The notes under the pieces: generated by a model
Database searches by the model: none
What the model was told of the DNA's origin: nothing
Seen by the model: only the letters and a program-made list of their open reading frames with translations
Part shown: piece after piece, positions 1-8,838 of the stretch
Position numbering within the stretch: position 1 is the first letter of the stretch
Layout of the letters: every line of letters starts with the position of its first letter
Program-made: the position numbers and the translations under genes
NCBI RefSeq assembly: GCF_019659805.1
Contig: NZ_JAIFRO010000003.1
Location: 181,711 to 245,710 of the forward strand
DNA length: 64,000 nucleotides
Reading direction: 5' to 3'
Source of the DNA: Bartonella raoultii
GTDB taxonomy: Bacteria; Pseudomonadota; Alphaproteobacteria; Rhizobiales; Rhizobiaceae

Positions 1-930
1 CAGAAAAATTGCGATTTTCAGGATTTTCCGGATGGAGAATATGTACAGGGTGCAACGGAATCTACCAATCCGCTCATATTTATGCGTTCTGCTGTTTATG
101 CAGGAACTTTTGTTGCGGGTTCTAAGATAGTGTTTACGTTTCAAAAGATCCAAGACAAGCGAGGAGTACGCAGTGCAGCTTCTATAGCTTGTCGAGGCAG
201 TGATGCTTTTTTTGCCGGTGATGGTGGCTTTTATCAGATGCGTTTGGATGGACAACTTTTGCCGATAGGCTTTGAAAAGGTTGATAGAACGGTTTTTAAA
301 AACTTTGATAAACTTGCCCTTGATGAGATGCAAGGAGTGATAGACCCCGTTGATAACCGGATTTACTGGTCCTTAAAGAAAGGCAATAACGAGCAAACGA
401 CCTTTGTTTATGATTGGGGTTTGCAGAAATGGTCGACGATACAGGGCAAGCCTTTCACGTTGTTTCCAGTGTTTACGACAGGTTATACTTTGGAACAGTT
501 GGATGAGATCTCAATAAATCTTGAGTCCTTGCCGGCTTCTTTAGACAGCCCCCGTTGGCAAAGTGGTGCACCTATCCTTGGGGCTTTTAATGAACAAAAT
601 CATCTTGTTATGTTTACAGGAGCGCCGATGGAGGCAACTCTTGTATCGCAAGAGATGGGGGCACCGGATGGAAGTTTTAGCTTTATCACGAAGATGTTTG
701 CAGAGGTTGATACAACGCAAGGTCTTTTAAGCATAGGTGAGAGAAGATTGCGTAATCATGATACGCCGATTACATGGCACAAGGAGAGGGGGTGTTCTTA
801 TATTACGGGCGCTTATCATGGTCGCTCACGCAATCGTTATCACCGCTTTAAATTGCGTATTCCCGAACATGAACTTTGGACGATGATTACTGGCTTTAAT
901 GCGGATTTACGTCCTTTAGGTAGGGGATAA
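1..930 (+). CDS. Phage virion protein, 5'-truncated by window edge
   Basis: The frame is open from base 1 to the stop at 930 (309 residues visible), so the true start lies left of the window. A methionine at 82 is internal, because in-frame coding continues upstream of it. The sequence has no membrane segment and is beta-rich in appearance, with a stretch around GDGGFYQMRLDGQLLPIG followed by a conserved-looking DRTVFKNFDKL. This resembles the P22 gp10-like packaged-DNA stabilisation or tail-hub proteins of podoviruses that precede ejection proteins; that identity is inferred from pattern and position only. Its stop overlaps the next start by one base (TAATG), so it is translationally coupled to the following gene. 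Structural phage protein: fairly sure. Exact role: unsure. Confidence 0.6.
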   Translation, partial: QKNCDFQDFPDGEYVQGATESTNPLIFMRSAVYAGTFVAGSKIVFTFQKIQDKRGVRSAASIACRGSDAFFAGDGGFYQMRLDGQLLPIGFEKVDRTVFKNFDKLALDEMQGVIDPVDNRIYWSLKKGNNEQTTFVYDWGLQKWSTIQGKPFTLFPVFTTGYTLEQLDEISINLESLPASLDSPRWQSGAPILGAFNEQNHLVMFTGAPMEATLVSQEMGAPDGSFSFITKMFAEVDTTQGLLSIGERRLRNHDTPITWHKERGCSYITGAYHGRSRNRYHRFKLRIPEHELWTMITGFNADLRPLGRG

Positions 931-1367
931 TGGCAAAAGTCTATTTGACCAGTTCTTGGGATATGGAGCGTATAGCGCCTTATCTAGAAGAGATACTTGC
1001 GTCATTGAGTGCGTATGTAGAGCGTTTCAAACATGAAGTTACGTTGCAAGAAATCATTGAAGCCATTTGCACGGGCAAAAAACAGTTATGGCTTGTTTTG
1101 GATGATGACGAGCGCTTTTTAGCAGCAGTTACGACCCAGATACAAGAAACCGTTTTAGGAAAGAAGCGTGCCTTGATTTGTGAATGTAGTGGCAAGGGTG
1201 TTCTTGGTCTTATTGAGAATTTGCACTCTATAGAGGATTGGGCAGTTGAGAATGGTGCTTTAGAACTGGAGATTTTAGGGCGTTTTGGTTGGAAACGAGC
1301 ACTCAGCAAACAGGGTTATGAGATAGATATGCTTTACTATAGGAAGGATTTGAGACATGGGGAGTAG
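930..1367 (+). CDS. Phage-encoded GNAT-like protein
   Basis: A 145-residue soluble protein whose ATG shares a base with the preceding stop. It has the look of a small GNAT fold: an alternating helix/strand pattern, a central strand LWLVLDDDERFLAAVTTQI, and a C-terminal region around ENGALELEILGRFGWKRALSKQGYE that resembles the last GNAT helix and strand. Small GNAT-like proteins of unknown substrate occur among virion genes of many podovirus-like phages. Whether it binds acetyl-CoA cannot be judged, because the pyrophosphate loop is not clearly recognisable. It overlaps the next gene by 11 bases. Alternative: a non-enzymatic structural or assembly protein. Confidence 0.5.
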   Translation: MAKVYLTSSWDMERIAPYLEEILASLSAYVERFKHEVTLQEIIEAICTGKKQLWLVLDDDERFLAAVTTQIQETVLGKKRALICECSGKGVLGLIENLHSIEDWAVENGALELEILGRFGWKRALSKQGYEIDMLYYRKDLRHGE

Positions 1368-2295
1368 GAGCCCAACAGAAACACAACAAAAGCAGGTGCA
1401 AACAAGCGCCCCTCCTGCTTGGATGGAGAATGTCTTTAAGCGTGGTGGTGCGGATGCTTATCAAATGTATAATACAGGGATGGGTGGGAATGTTTATGGT
1501 GGACCTCGTGTTGCGCCATTAAGTGATCAGACGCGCTATGCCATTGGTGGACTTGGGAGTATTCCTAGCCATTACCAAAATCGTTCTTTGATGAATACAG
1601 TCTACAATCCAACATCAGCAGCAAATAATCTTGGAAGAATGGCTTCTGGTGATCTGGTTGGACAAAATCCCTTTTTTAATGCTGCTCTTCAAAAGAGTTT
1701 AGACCGTGCAAGAGATACTATTCATAGCTCTTTTGCAGGAGCAGGTCGTTATGGGTCCGGTGCACATACGGGTGTTTTGGCAAATGAACTTGGAGCTTTG
1801 TCTACAAGTGCTACAGCGAACCAATACAATCAAGATGTACAAAATATGATGCAAGCGAATGCAATGATTGACCAAGCTAACCAAAATCAGTTGGGTGCTT
1901 CGAATAATTTCTTACAGGGTTATGGGAATGCTTATTCTAATGCCATACAGGGTGGAGGTGTGCTTGATAATTACAATCAGAGAGTTGTTGATGCCAACCG
2001 CGAACGTTGGCTGGAACAAGACAATAGCGGTTGGAATAGATTGAACATGTTAATGAACGCCGGTCATGGTTTTGCAGGTAATTACGGCACAACAACAAAC
2101 AACCTCACAGGTTCTGAGATACAAGGTAATAATCCTTGGAAGAATGCAGGAACTATAGGTTCTCTAGCGCTTCAAGCGGCACCAATGGCTTTTGGTTATA
2201 TGGCAGGTGGTCCATTAGGAGCGGCAGTAGCAGCAGGATTGTCGAAAGACGCCATTGATTACTTCAAGGACCTACAAAACAAGTCGAATAAGTAA
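1357..2295 (+). CDS. Probable phage internal virion (DNA ejection) protein 1
   Basis: A 312-residue protein rich in Gly, Ala, Asn and Gln with no charged core. It has long low-complexity helical stretches (residues ~90-200, Ala/Asn/Gln-rich) and a C-terminal hydrophobic glycine/alanine segment (APMAFGYMAGGPLGAAVAAG) that could enter a membrane. It is the first of three consecutive large proteins with this composition, located between virion genes and a transglycosylase. This matches the position of the ejection proteins of short-tailed phages (P22 gp7/gp20/gp16 or T7 gp14/15/16), which leave the capsid and cross the cell envelope. The assignment rests on composition and order, not on a recognised domain. 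The start overlaps the preceding gene. Confidence 0.5.
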   Translation: MGSRSPTETQQKQVQTSAPPAWMENVFKRGGADAYQMYNTGMGGNVYGGPRVAPLSDQTRYAIGGLGSIPSHYQNRSLMNTVYNPTSAANNLGRMASGDLVGQNPFFNAALQKSLDRARDTIHSSFAGAGRYGSGAHTGVLANELGALSTSATANQYNQDVQNMMQANAMIDQANQNQLGASNNFLQGYGNAYSNAIQGGGVLDNYNQRVVDANRERWLEQDNSGWNRLNMLMNAGHGFAGNYGTTTNNLTGSEIQGNNPWKNAGTIGSLALQAAPMAFGYMAGGPLGAAVAAGLSKDAIDYFKDLQNKSNK

Positions 2296-2319
2296 ATAAT
2301 AGTTTTATAGGAGAGTGTG

Positions 2320-3813
2320 ATGGCAGCTCCATCTATAATGTTAGCAGTCCCATATTTAAGTGCATTAGCAGGGCAAGGATTGAGAACCTTGCCACATATC
2401 ATGAGATTTTTGCCGCATGCAATGAAATTTGGAGCACGAGCGGGAGCGCGAACAGCAGCGCAAACCAATAATTTAGTGAGATCCATGGCTACAGGAATGC
2501 GTACAGGAACACAACAAGGAGCGCAAAGATTAGGGCAATTAATATCCGATTCTCCAGTTGCACAATCTTTAATGCAGCATAGTCCTTTGTTGTCTCCTTT
2601 TGTTGGTGCAGGAGTTGAATCTTTTATGAAGCATTTACCCAAACAGCCATCACCCCTACAACAACAAGAATCGCCTATTCCTGGGCCGTATCCTGATCCT
2701 ATCTCAAATGCACTAGAGGAAATTCCCACACCAGAGGAAACATCACAAGACCTAAAACATCATGTTGATGTCCCTCAAGCACAACCATTAGCGCCCACAT
2801 CACAAACACCTCCTCCTGAACCCACAGATTTAGAGAAGTTTTTACAATCCAATACTTATAAATTTTTTCAATCAGATGCTTACCAGAAGCTTAAAGATCT
2901 TTTTGCAGGTATGTCGGCAGCACCGTCCGGTGGTTCTGGATGGGATGCGCTTGCAAGTGGTGTGAAGCATCTTAATGAAGGTGATAAACAAAGAGGTCGA
3001 GTTAATCAAACGGTCGAGTATCTGAAATCCAAAGGCTACAGCGAAGAAGAAGCGCGGGTTATGGCAAGCAATCCTCAAATGCTTAGTGCATTGCTAACAG
3101 GTGGTGATGCCCCTGCAGGCTTTCAATGGTATACCAATCCAGAGACAGGTGAACGTGAACAGAGACCGATTAAAGGTTCTCCACAAGAACTTGAGTATAA
3201 TCAGAAGCTACAAGCACATAAAGAATGGGAGAGTAGAAAGAGAAACAATATGTTTGCCACCAAGATGCATTTGCGTGCTGGATTAAATGATTTGAAAGCT
3301 GCTTTTGAACTTCTTAAAGAAGGTAAAGAGAACGGGTTTACTCGATGGCTCACACAAGAATTGGGAGGAAGTAAAGGGTACAGATTAAAAAAATTATTGG
3401 AGGGAATTAGAGGAAGTATTCTAAAGACGGTTTTTGAAAACCTAAAATCCATGAGCGCTAGCGGAAATACGGGGGTAGGTCCTATATCAGAGTTTGAAAG
3501 TAAGGTGCTTTCATCAATGTTTGGTTCTTTAGATGTTGGGCGTAATAAAGAGGAATTGGAGAGAACTTTCGAAATAATTCAAACAGCCTTTAATTTTTTC
3601 AATAAGTATAATGATCTTCAACTATACAATGCATTCACAGGTCAGCCTCTAGATACGCCAAAAGAAATCTCTGATCAATATTTTGTAGATTCACCAAGGT
3701 CGCAAGGAGGCGGTGCAAACTGGCCGATTGTAAGCGGTTCAGAAGAAGCTAATAAAATGCCTATTGGAGTTGAGGTTATTTACAATGGTAAAGTTCATAG
3801 GAGAGTTCAATGA
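2320..3813 (+). CDS. Probable phage internal virion protein 2, proline-rich
   Basis: The ATG at 2320 is preceded by a good AGGAG ribosome-binding site; a GTG three bases earlier is also in frame. The 497-residue product has three parts: an N-terminal Ala/Gly/Arg-rich amphipathic region (residues 1-110), a proline/glutamine-rich linker (~115-180), and a charged helical C-terminal half. It ends in ATGA, overlapping the next start by four bases. No family is recognised. The architecture and its place between two similarly built proteins and upstream of a peptidoglycan transglycosylase suggest an ejection or internal head protein. There is no signal peptide, and base composition matches its neighbours. 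Confidence 0.45.
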   Translation: MAAPSIMLAVPYLSALAGQGLRTLPHIMRFLPHAMKFGARAGARTAAQTNNLVRSMATGMRTGTQQGAQRLGQLISDSPVAQSLMQHSPLLSPFVGAGVESFMKHLPKQPSPLQQQESPIPGPYPDPISNALEEIPTPEETSQDLKHHVDVPQAQPLAPTSQTPPPEPTDLEKFLQSNTYKFFQSDAYQKLKDLFAGMSAAPSGGSGWDALASGVKHLNEGDKQRGRVNQTVEYLKSKGYSEEEARVMASNPQMLSALLTGGDAPAGFQWYTNPETGEREQRPIKGSPQELEYNQKLQAHKEWESRKRNNMFATKMHLRAGLNDLKAAFELLKEGKENGFTRWLTQELGGSKGYRLKKLLEGIRGSILKTVFENLKSMSASGNTGVGPISEFESKVLSSMFGSLDVGRNKEELERTFEIIQTAFNFFNKYNDLQLYNAFTGQPLDTPKEISDQYFVDSPRSQGGGANWPIVSGSEEANKMPIGVEVIYNGKVHRRVQ

Positions 3814-6119
3814 TTAATAATAAGAATTCTCTAGGTGCTATGAGAAATCAAGATAAAAAAGTCTCAGAACTTGGTCCAAATTTTATCAACCTTGGTCCTG
3901 TTTCAGAATATATGGCTAAAGGAGGACGTCCATCAGAACTTGGTCCGAATTTCATTAATCTTGGTCCTGTTTCAGAATATATGGCTAAAGGAGGACGTCC
4001 ATCAGAACTTGGTCCGAATTTCATTAATCTTGGTCCTGTTTCAGAATACAATAACCGTTCTTATGAAGAAGAACATCCCGAAATCACGCGCAGTGAAGCG
4101 TTTTGGAACTCTTTAAAACATGGATTGAGTTTTAATTTAGATGATGAGATTGCAGGGATTATAGCAGCAGGACGTGATCATGAAGATGATAATGCACTAA
4201 ATGCATTTAGAAAGGGGTTTGGCAGATATTGGTTTGGAGATAAGAAATACGAAGAGAAGTATGATAAAGAAGTCAAAAAAATCCGTGATTATTATCGTAG
4301 GATGAGTGACGCGCATTATTGGACATCTTTTGCTGGAAATGCTTTAGGGGCGGCACTTCCTTCACTTGCGACTTTAGGAATAGGAGGAGCAGCAAGATTA
4401 GGCATTCTTGGTTCAAAATTAGGTCAAGCCTTTTTAAAAGCAGGTCAGTCAGGTGTAAGCCGACTTGCACAGCCATTTTCAGAGATTGCGAACACAATGC
4501 CTCATTTTCTTAAGGTAGGGGCGGTATATGGAAGCCGATTTGCACAGCCATTTTTAGGTATCACGAACAAAACAACGTGGCCTCATTTGCTTAAAGTAGG
4601 AGCTGCATCTGGTGCATTACATGGCATGGGAGAGGGCGAAGGATTAGGGAATACAGTTAGCAATACATTCGCTGGTGCTGGTTTAGGAGCAGCAGGGACA
4701 ATGGTTGGAAGTGGTTTAGGTCATTTTGCTGGTTCTACTGTCGGTGGAATAAGAAGACTTTTTTCTCCTTCTTATAAACAAGGAGTTGAAAAAGCAACAT
4801 TAAGAGAAATCAGTAAACATTTAGGCAGGGAGGGAGCTGAAGATTTAGGAGAATCTTTTGGCCGTAAAGCCGTTGATACCGATTATGTAGCTGATCATAG
4901 TCCTTTTTTACAAGATCTTGTTTTTGATATAGCCCGAAGGAACCAAGGGGCTTATCTTGATTTGACCCAAAAAGCAAAGGCAAGAGCGCTGGGAGGAGGA
5001 GAGCGTATTCATCAAGCCGTTGATGAACAGTTTGTTCCTCGTCAAAATGTTGTAGGTTTAAAAGATGATCTTATCGCGAGTAGAGAGACAGCATCTCATG
5101 ATCTTTACGAAATAGCCAAGAAGATTCCAATAGGGAAACACCATTATGGCGCTCTTAATGAATTAATGAAGCGTCCTTATTTCAGAGAAGCTTATAAAGA
5201 AGGGTTAAAGGAATTCACGAGTAAAGGCATAGAAGTTGGTCCATTTTCTTCTCAAAAATTTAGTCTCCTTAAAGAAAAACCCCACATGGGTGTTCTCCAT
5301 GAAACGAAGGTTAAACTTGGTCTTATGAAAGATGAAGCTGAAAAGATAGGAGATAATAGTAAAGTTCATACCTTAGTTGACATCCAAAAAAAATTGTTAG
5401 AGGTTATGGATGATATCTCCTCTGAATATAAGAAGGGACGGGCATTATATCATCAATACAGCTCTCATGTAGATGCTATGGATGAAGGTTCCAAAATTCT
5501 TAGCAAGGCGATTAATAAGGATGAATTCAGTAAAGTTTTTGATGAATTATCAAAAGCAGAACAAGAATACTTTAAAAAGGGCTCAAGGGCAGAACTTTTA
5601 GAGGGTATGGGGCAAACAGGAGATAAAGTTTCCAAGGCAAAGGAGATTTTTGATACGGATGATCTGTATGATAGGTTTGCAAAAATTTATGGATCAGATC
5701 AAGCTTCTGCTGTTAAGAATGTTATCAAGAGAGAAGCCGATTATGCGGATTTTTATAACAGAATACCAAATCGCAAAGCAGATGAAAAAATATCTTTTAC
5801 GCATAATGTAAATGTTCCAACGAGTAAACATGATGCAGCCTTTCAAGCAGGAAAAGCAGCATTGAAAGCTTCTTGGATACCTTTCAAAGAAGCAGCTTTT
5901 AGAGAGCGTCAACGGATTGAAAAGGATGTTGTTAAGTTATTGACAGGTGGGACAAAGCTTTCGAATGAGGAAATTGTAGAGCTTATTCAAGGCATGGTGA
6001 GAGCGCAAGAGAAGGGATATGCTACGAAAGAATGGGTGAAAAAACTATCTGCTGCTTTGTTTGGGGGTGGAGGGAAAGCCTCCATAGAAGACTTGAATGT
6101 ATTGAGTGCATTTGAGTAA
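3810..6119 (+). CDS. Large phage internal virion/ejection protein with N-terminal tandem repeats
   Basis: A 769-residue protein starting in a four-base overlap with the upstream gene. Residues ~19-80 consist of almost three copies of a 23-residue repeat (core SELGPNFINLGPVSEY, spacer MAKGGRP). The repeat is followed by an acidic/basic helical segment, then a long Gly/Ala/Leu-rich hydrophobic stretch (~residues 170-320) that may insert in membranes, and finally a lysine/glutamate-rich helical C-terminus. The N-terminal repeat plus hydrophobic middle would suit a protein threaded out of the capsid during DNA delivery. No catalytic domain is visible. The function is inferred only from composition and from the neighbouring transglycosylase gene 14 bases downstream. 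Confidence 0.5.
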   Translation: MINNKNSLGAMRNQDKKVSELGPNFINLGPVSEYMAKGGRPSELGPNFINLGPVSEYMAKGGRPSELGPNFINLGPVSEYNNRSYEEEHPEITRSEAFWNSLKHGLSFNLDDEIAGIIAAGRDHEDDNALNAFRKGFGRYWFGDKKYEEKYDKEVKKIRDYYRRMSDAHYWTSFAGNALGAALPSLATLGIGGAARLGILGSKLGQAFLKAGQSGVSRLAQPFSEIANTMPHFLKVGAVYGSRFAQPFLGITNKTTWPHLLKVGAASGALHGMGEGEGLGNTVSNTFAGAGLGAAGTMVGSGLGHFAGSTVGGIRRLFSPSYKQGVEKATLREISKHLGREGAEDLGESFGRKAVDTDYVADHSPFLQDLVFDIARRNQGAYLDLTQKAKARALGGGERIHQAVDEQFVPRQNVVGLKDDLIASRETASHDLYEIAKKIPIGKHHYGALNELMKRPYFREAYKEGLKEFTSKGIEVGPFSSQKFSLLKEKPHMGVLHETKVKLGLMKDEAEKIGDNSKVHTLVDIQKKLLEVMDDISSEYKKGRALYHQYSSHVDAMDEGSKILSKAINKDEFSKVFDELSKAEQEYFKKGSRAELLEGMGQTGDKVSKAKEIFDTDDLYDRFAKIYGSDQASAVKNVIKREADYADFYNRIPNRKADEKISFTHNVNVPTSKHDAAFQAGKAALKASWIPFKEAAFRERQRIEKDVVKLLTGGTKLSNEEIVELIQGMVRAQEKGYATKEWVKKLSAALFGGGGKASIEDLNVLSAFE
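3864..4049 (+). repeat. 69-bp in-frame tandem repeat, 2.7 copies
   Basis: Units begin at 3864, 3933 and 4002. The first two are complete (23 codons) and the third stops after 16 codons. Units 2 and 3 are identical over the shared part, and unit 1 differs by a few silent changes. The unit is a multiple of three, so gain or loss of units would keep the reading frame. Confidence 0.9.
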
Positions 6120-6133
6120 GGGAGCATCAAATT

Positions 6134-6790
6134 ATGACCCATTATCATCCTTCAATTGATCAAGCGATCCGCCAGACAGCGGCACGTTATGGGATCCCTG
6201 AAAGTTATTTATACCGTGTTGCGCAAGTGGAGAGTGGAGGCAATCCCAATGCAAGGAATCCACGCTCTTCTGCTGGTGGTTTGTATCAGTTTATAGACAG
6301 CACAGCCAAGCAATATGGTTTGCAGGACCGTTTTGATCCCGTACAAGCAGCCGATGCGATGGGTAGACTTACCCTTGATAATCGCAATCATTTAAGCCGT
6401 GTGTTGGGAAGAGCGCCAACAGAGGCAGAATTGTATTTAGCGCATCAACAAGGGGCAAGGGGTGCAGCGCGTCTTTTACAAAATCCTCATGCCAATGCGG
6501 CCCAATTGGTTGGCAGCAATGCAGTTGGTTTGAACAGTGGTAACAATGCGATGCGTGCTGGTGACTTTATCAATCGCGTGTTTCAAATGTATGGTGGACA
6601 GCCATCTTATAGAAGTCCTTTTGTACAAGGTCGCTATGACAATAGGACGCATTTGTTAGAGGTTTTACGGGCATTATTGGCTTCACAGGCTTCACAAGAA
6701 GAGCCTTCAGAAGAAGATGAGAGCGAAGCTTCTGCTGCTTACGAACAGCCCTTTATGGGGCAATTGATGCGGGCATTTTACGGCATTTAG
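6134..6790 (+). CDS. Phage lytic transglycosylase (SLT-type, virion-associated)
   Basis: A 218-residue protein with an N-terminal lysozyme-like SLT domain. YGIPESYLYRVAQVESGGNP carries the family catalytic glutamate in the ESGG motif (about residue 34), followed by SSAGGLYQFIDSTAKQYG, the typical GLxQF/T loop. A second half (~residues 95-160, LAHQQGARGAARLLQNP) corresponds to the accessory lobe seen in phage transglycosylases, and the acidic tail (~195-210) is unique. It cleaves the MurNAc-GlcNAc bond of peptidoglycan. With no signal peptide and a position next to the ejection-type proteins, it most likely acts locally from the virion during DNA entry rather than in lysis. A GGAG ribosome-binding site precedes the ATG. 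Confidence 0.85.
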   Translation: MTHYHPSIDQAIRQTAARYGIPESYLYRVAQVESGGNPNARNPRSSAGGLYQFIDSTAKQYGLQDRFDPVQAADAMGRLTLDNRNHLSRVLGRAPTEAELYLAHQQGARGAARLLQNPHANAAQLVGSNAVGLNSGNNAMRAGDFINRVFQMYGGQPSYRSPFVQGRYDNRTHLLEVLRALLASQASQEEPSEEDESEASAAYEQPFMGQLMRAFYGI

Positions 6791-6801
6791 GATTGAGCAA
6801 C

Positions 6802-7809
6802 ATGTCAACGATTTATGATTGGTCGCATCAGGCGTCAGAGAATACGCATGCGGATGTTTTGATTAATTGGGCAGAAGGTCAAGCTCCCAGTACGGTCAAC
6901 AACAGTGCACGTGTTATGATGCAACGGATCAAAGAGTATCTCTTAGATACGGGTGGAGCGCTTGAAGGGATTGTTGAGGTTGATGCAACGCAACAAAAGA
7001 CAGAGATCAGGTTAGAAACGCATTGTCAGTTTTTAGAGTATAGAAACGGTATCCATTTGCGTTTTTTATCGCGCGGTCAGAATGTAGGTTCGACCAGTGT
7101 TTCATTAAATGGACTTGGGAGTAAAACCGTTTATAAGGCAACAGCCTTAGGGGCGGTTCCTTTAACAGGAGGCGAAATCCAAAGGGATTGTCTTTATAGC
7201 TTGGTGTTTAGAGAAGATGCTTGGCATTTGTTAAATCCTACACCAGTAGTACAGAGAGAGTCTACAGATATCAGTCTTTATCCTTCCGGTTTTATAGGGA
7301 CCTTTGCAATGCGCAATATTCCGGATGGTTGGTTGATCTGTGATGGAAAAGCCTATTCACGCATCACTTATAGAAGCTTATTTGAAGCGATAGGAACGGC
7401 TTGGGGAGCAGGGGATGGCTTTTCTACCTTTCATGTTCCTGATTTGCGTGGTGTGTTTTTACGCGGTTTAGACAGTGGTCGTAATATTGATGCGCAGCGT
7501 GATTTTGCCAGCATACAAAAGGATTTAATGCATGCGCACCAACATAAGGGTCAAACGCTTTCAACCGAGCATCTTCTCGACAAGGAACATTATTGGGATG
7601 GGAATACGACGGATATTTTAGGTTATAAGCTTCGTTTATTTGAGGGTGGTGTACTCGCCAATTTTACAGGGGTAGAGAGCGAGTATATTGACGGCTATTT
7701 GATAGAACCTTATTCGGTTGATCATAGTCCTGATGTGAATCTTGAAAGAACGGGTGAAGGGGAAACGCGCCCGATCAATATGTCTGTCCTTTTTTGCATA
7801 AAGACATGA
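6802..7809 (+). CDS. Phage tail-collar domain protein, paralogue 1
   Basis: The ATG at 6802 begins MSTIYDW, the same N-terminus as the next two genes, so it is preferred over a TTG nine bases upstream. The 335-residue product has an N-terminal attachment region shared by all three paralogues (residues 1-~50, NWAEGQAPSTVNNSARVMMQ), a beta-rich middle, and a phage tail-collar domain (~160-240). The collar domain has IPDGWLICDGKAYSR and FHVPDLRGVFLRGLDSGR. The C-terminal motif GETRPINMSVLFCIKT is the typical end of collar proteins. It is probably a tail fibre or receptor-binding component; the variable segment between collar and C-terminus (about residues 245-315) differs strongly from the paralogues. 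Confidence 0.85.
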   Translation: MSTIYDWSHQASENTHADVLINWAEGQAPSTVNNSARVMMQRIKEYLLDTGGALEGIVEVDATQQKTEIRLETHCQFLEYRNGIHLRFLSRGQNVGSTSVSLNGLGSKTVYKATALGAVPLTGGEIQRDCLYSLVFREDAWHLLNPTPVVQRESTDISLYPSGFIGTFAMRNIPDGWLICDGKAYSRITYRSLFEAIGTAWGAGDGFSTFHVPDLRGVFLRGLDSGRNIDAQRDFASIQKDLMHAHQHKGQTLSTEHLLDKEHYWDGNTTDILGYKLRLFEGGVLANFTGVESEYIDGYLIEPYSVDHSPDVNLERTGEGETRPINMSVLFCIKT

Positions 7810-7816
7810 GGGTTTT

Positions 7817-8830
7817 ATGTCGACGATTTACGATTGGTCTTTGACGGCATCAGAGAATGCCCGTTGTGATGATGCTATCAATTGGTCAGAAGGACAATCC
7901 CCCAGCAGTGTCAATAACAGTGCACGTATGATGATGCAACGTGTAAGGGAATATCTTTTTGACATGAGCGGTATGATTGAGAATAGATTTACAATTGATG
8001 CAAGACAGCAGACAACATCTATTCAATTACAAAGCCCATCACAATTTTTCACCTATAAGAATGGTATCCATTTCCGTTTTAAAGCGAAGGAGAAGAATGT
8101 AGGCGCGACGAGGATTTCCTTAAATGATTTGCCAAGCCAAGCGGTTTACAAAGCAAGTGCTTTAGGGGTGCATCCTTTAACAGGTGGAGAGATACAAAAG
8201 GGGTGTATCTATAGCTTGGTGTACCGTGATGGTGTTTGGCATTTGCTCAATCCTACCCCCGCTTCCTTACCCAAACTATCCGATTTTTCTCGTTATGCGA
8301 CCGGCAGTATTTGTGCTTTTGGCATGCAACATCTTCCCTCAGGTTGGTTGTTGTGTGATGGCAAAGCCTATTTACGCAGTGAGTATAGCGCTTTGTTTGA
8401 AGCGATAAGCACGCGCTGGGGTGGGAGTGAGAGTTGGACCAAATTTAATGTTCCTGATTTGCGTGGGATGTTTTTACGCTGTGTTGATGATGAGCGTAGC
8501 ATTGATCCTTTTCGTATTCTAGGCACGTTACAGAAGGATTCGATGAAGATCCATAGCCATGGAGGAAGCAGTTTTTCTATTTTGAATAACGAAGGGGATA
8601 GCGAAAGTTGGTATGGTTATAGCACGATTATTTGGGGCTATATGTTCAATGAGCAGCAAAGAGCCAAACTTGCAGAACGGCTTGGTGTTCGGGTTGAGGA
8701 TATACGTGTTCACCATAAGATAGCTTTTCCCCGTTCTCATCTTCATATGCATGATGTTGTTTTGGAGGGTTCCGGTTCGGGGGAAACACGTCCTGTCAAT
8801 ATAGCTGTACGCTTTGGAATTAAGACGTGA
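7817..8830 (+). CDS. Phage tail-collar domain protein, paralogue 2
   Basis: A 337-residue paralogue of the preceding gene, starting seven bases after its stop with GAGGG upstream of the ATG. The N-terminal region (NWSEGQSPSSVNNSARMMMQ) and collar domain (LPSGWLLCDGKAYLRS, FNVPDLRGMFLRCVDDER) are conserved, and the protein closes with GETRPVNIAVRFGIKT. The stretch after the collar (~residues 240-315), likely exposed, has diverged from the other copies. Tandem collar paralogues suggest alternative or heteromeric tail tips used in host-surface recognition; the specific ligand is unknown. Confidence 0.85.
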   Translation: MSTIYDWSLTASENARCDDAINWSEGQSPSSVNNSARMMMQRVREYLFDMSGMIENRFTIDARQQTTSIQLQSPSQFFTYKNGIHFRFKAKEKNVGATRISLNDLPSQAVYKASALGVHPLTGGEIQKGCIYSLVYRDGVWHLLNPTPASLPKLSDFSRYATGSICAFGMQHLPSGWLLCDGKAYLRSEYSALFEAISTRWGGSESWTKFNVPDLRGMFLRCVDDERSIDPFRILGTLQKDSMKIHSHGGSSFSILNNEGDSESWYGYSTIIWGYMFNEQQRAKLAERLGVRVEDIRVHHKIAFPRSHLHMHDVVLEGSGSGETRPVNIAVRFGIKT

Positions 8831-8838
8831 GGGGTTTT

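Noticed and set aside
3864-4049. Regular ~70-bp repeats considered as a CRISPR array
   Set aside because: The repeats abut one another with no unique spacers, lie in frame inside a protein gene and encode a repeated peptide; no cas genes are present.
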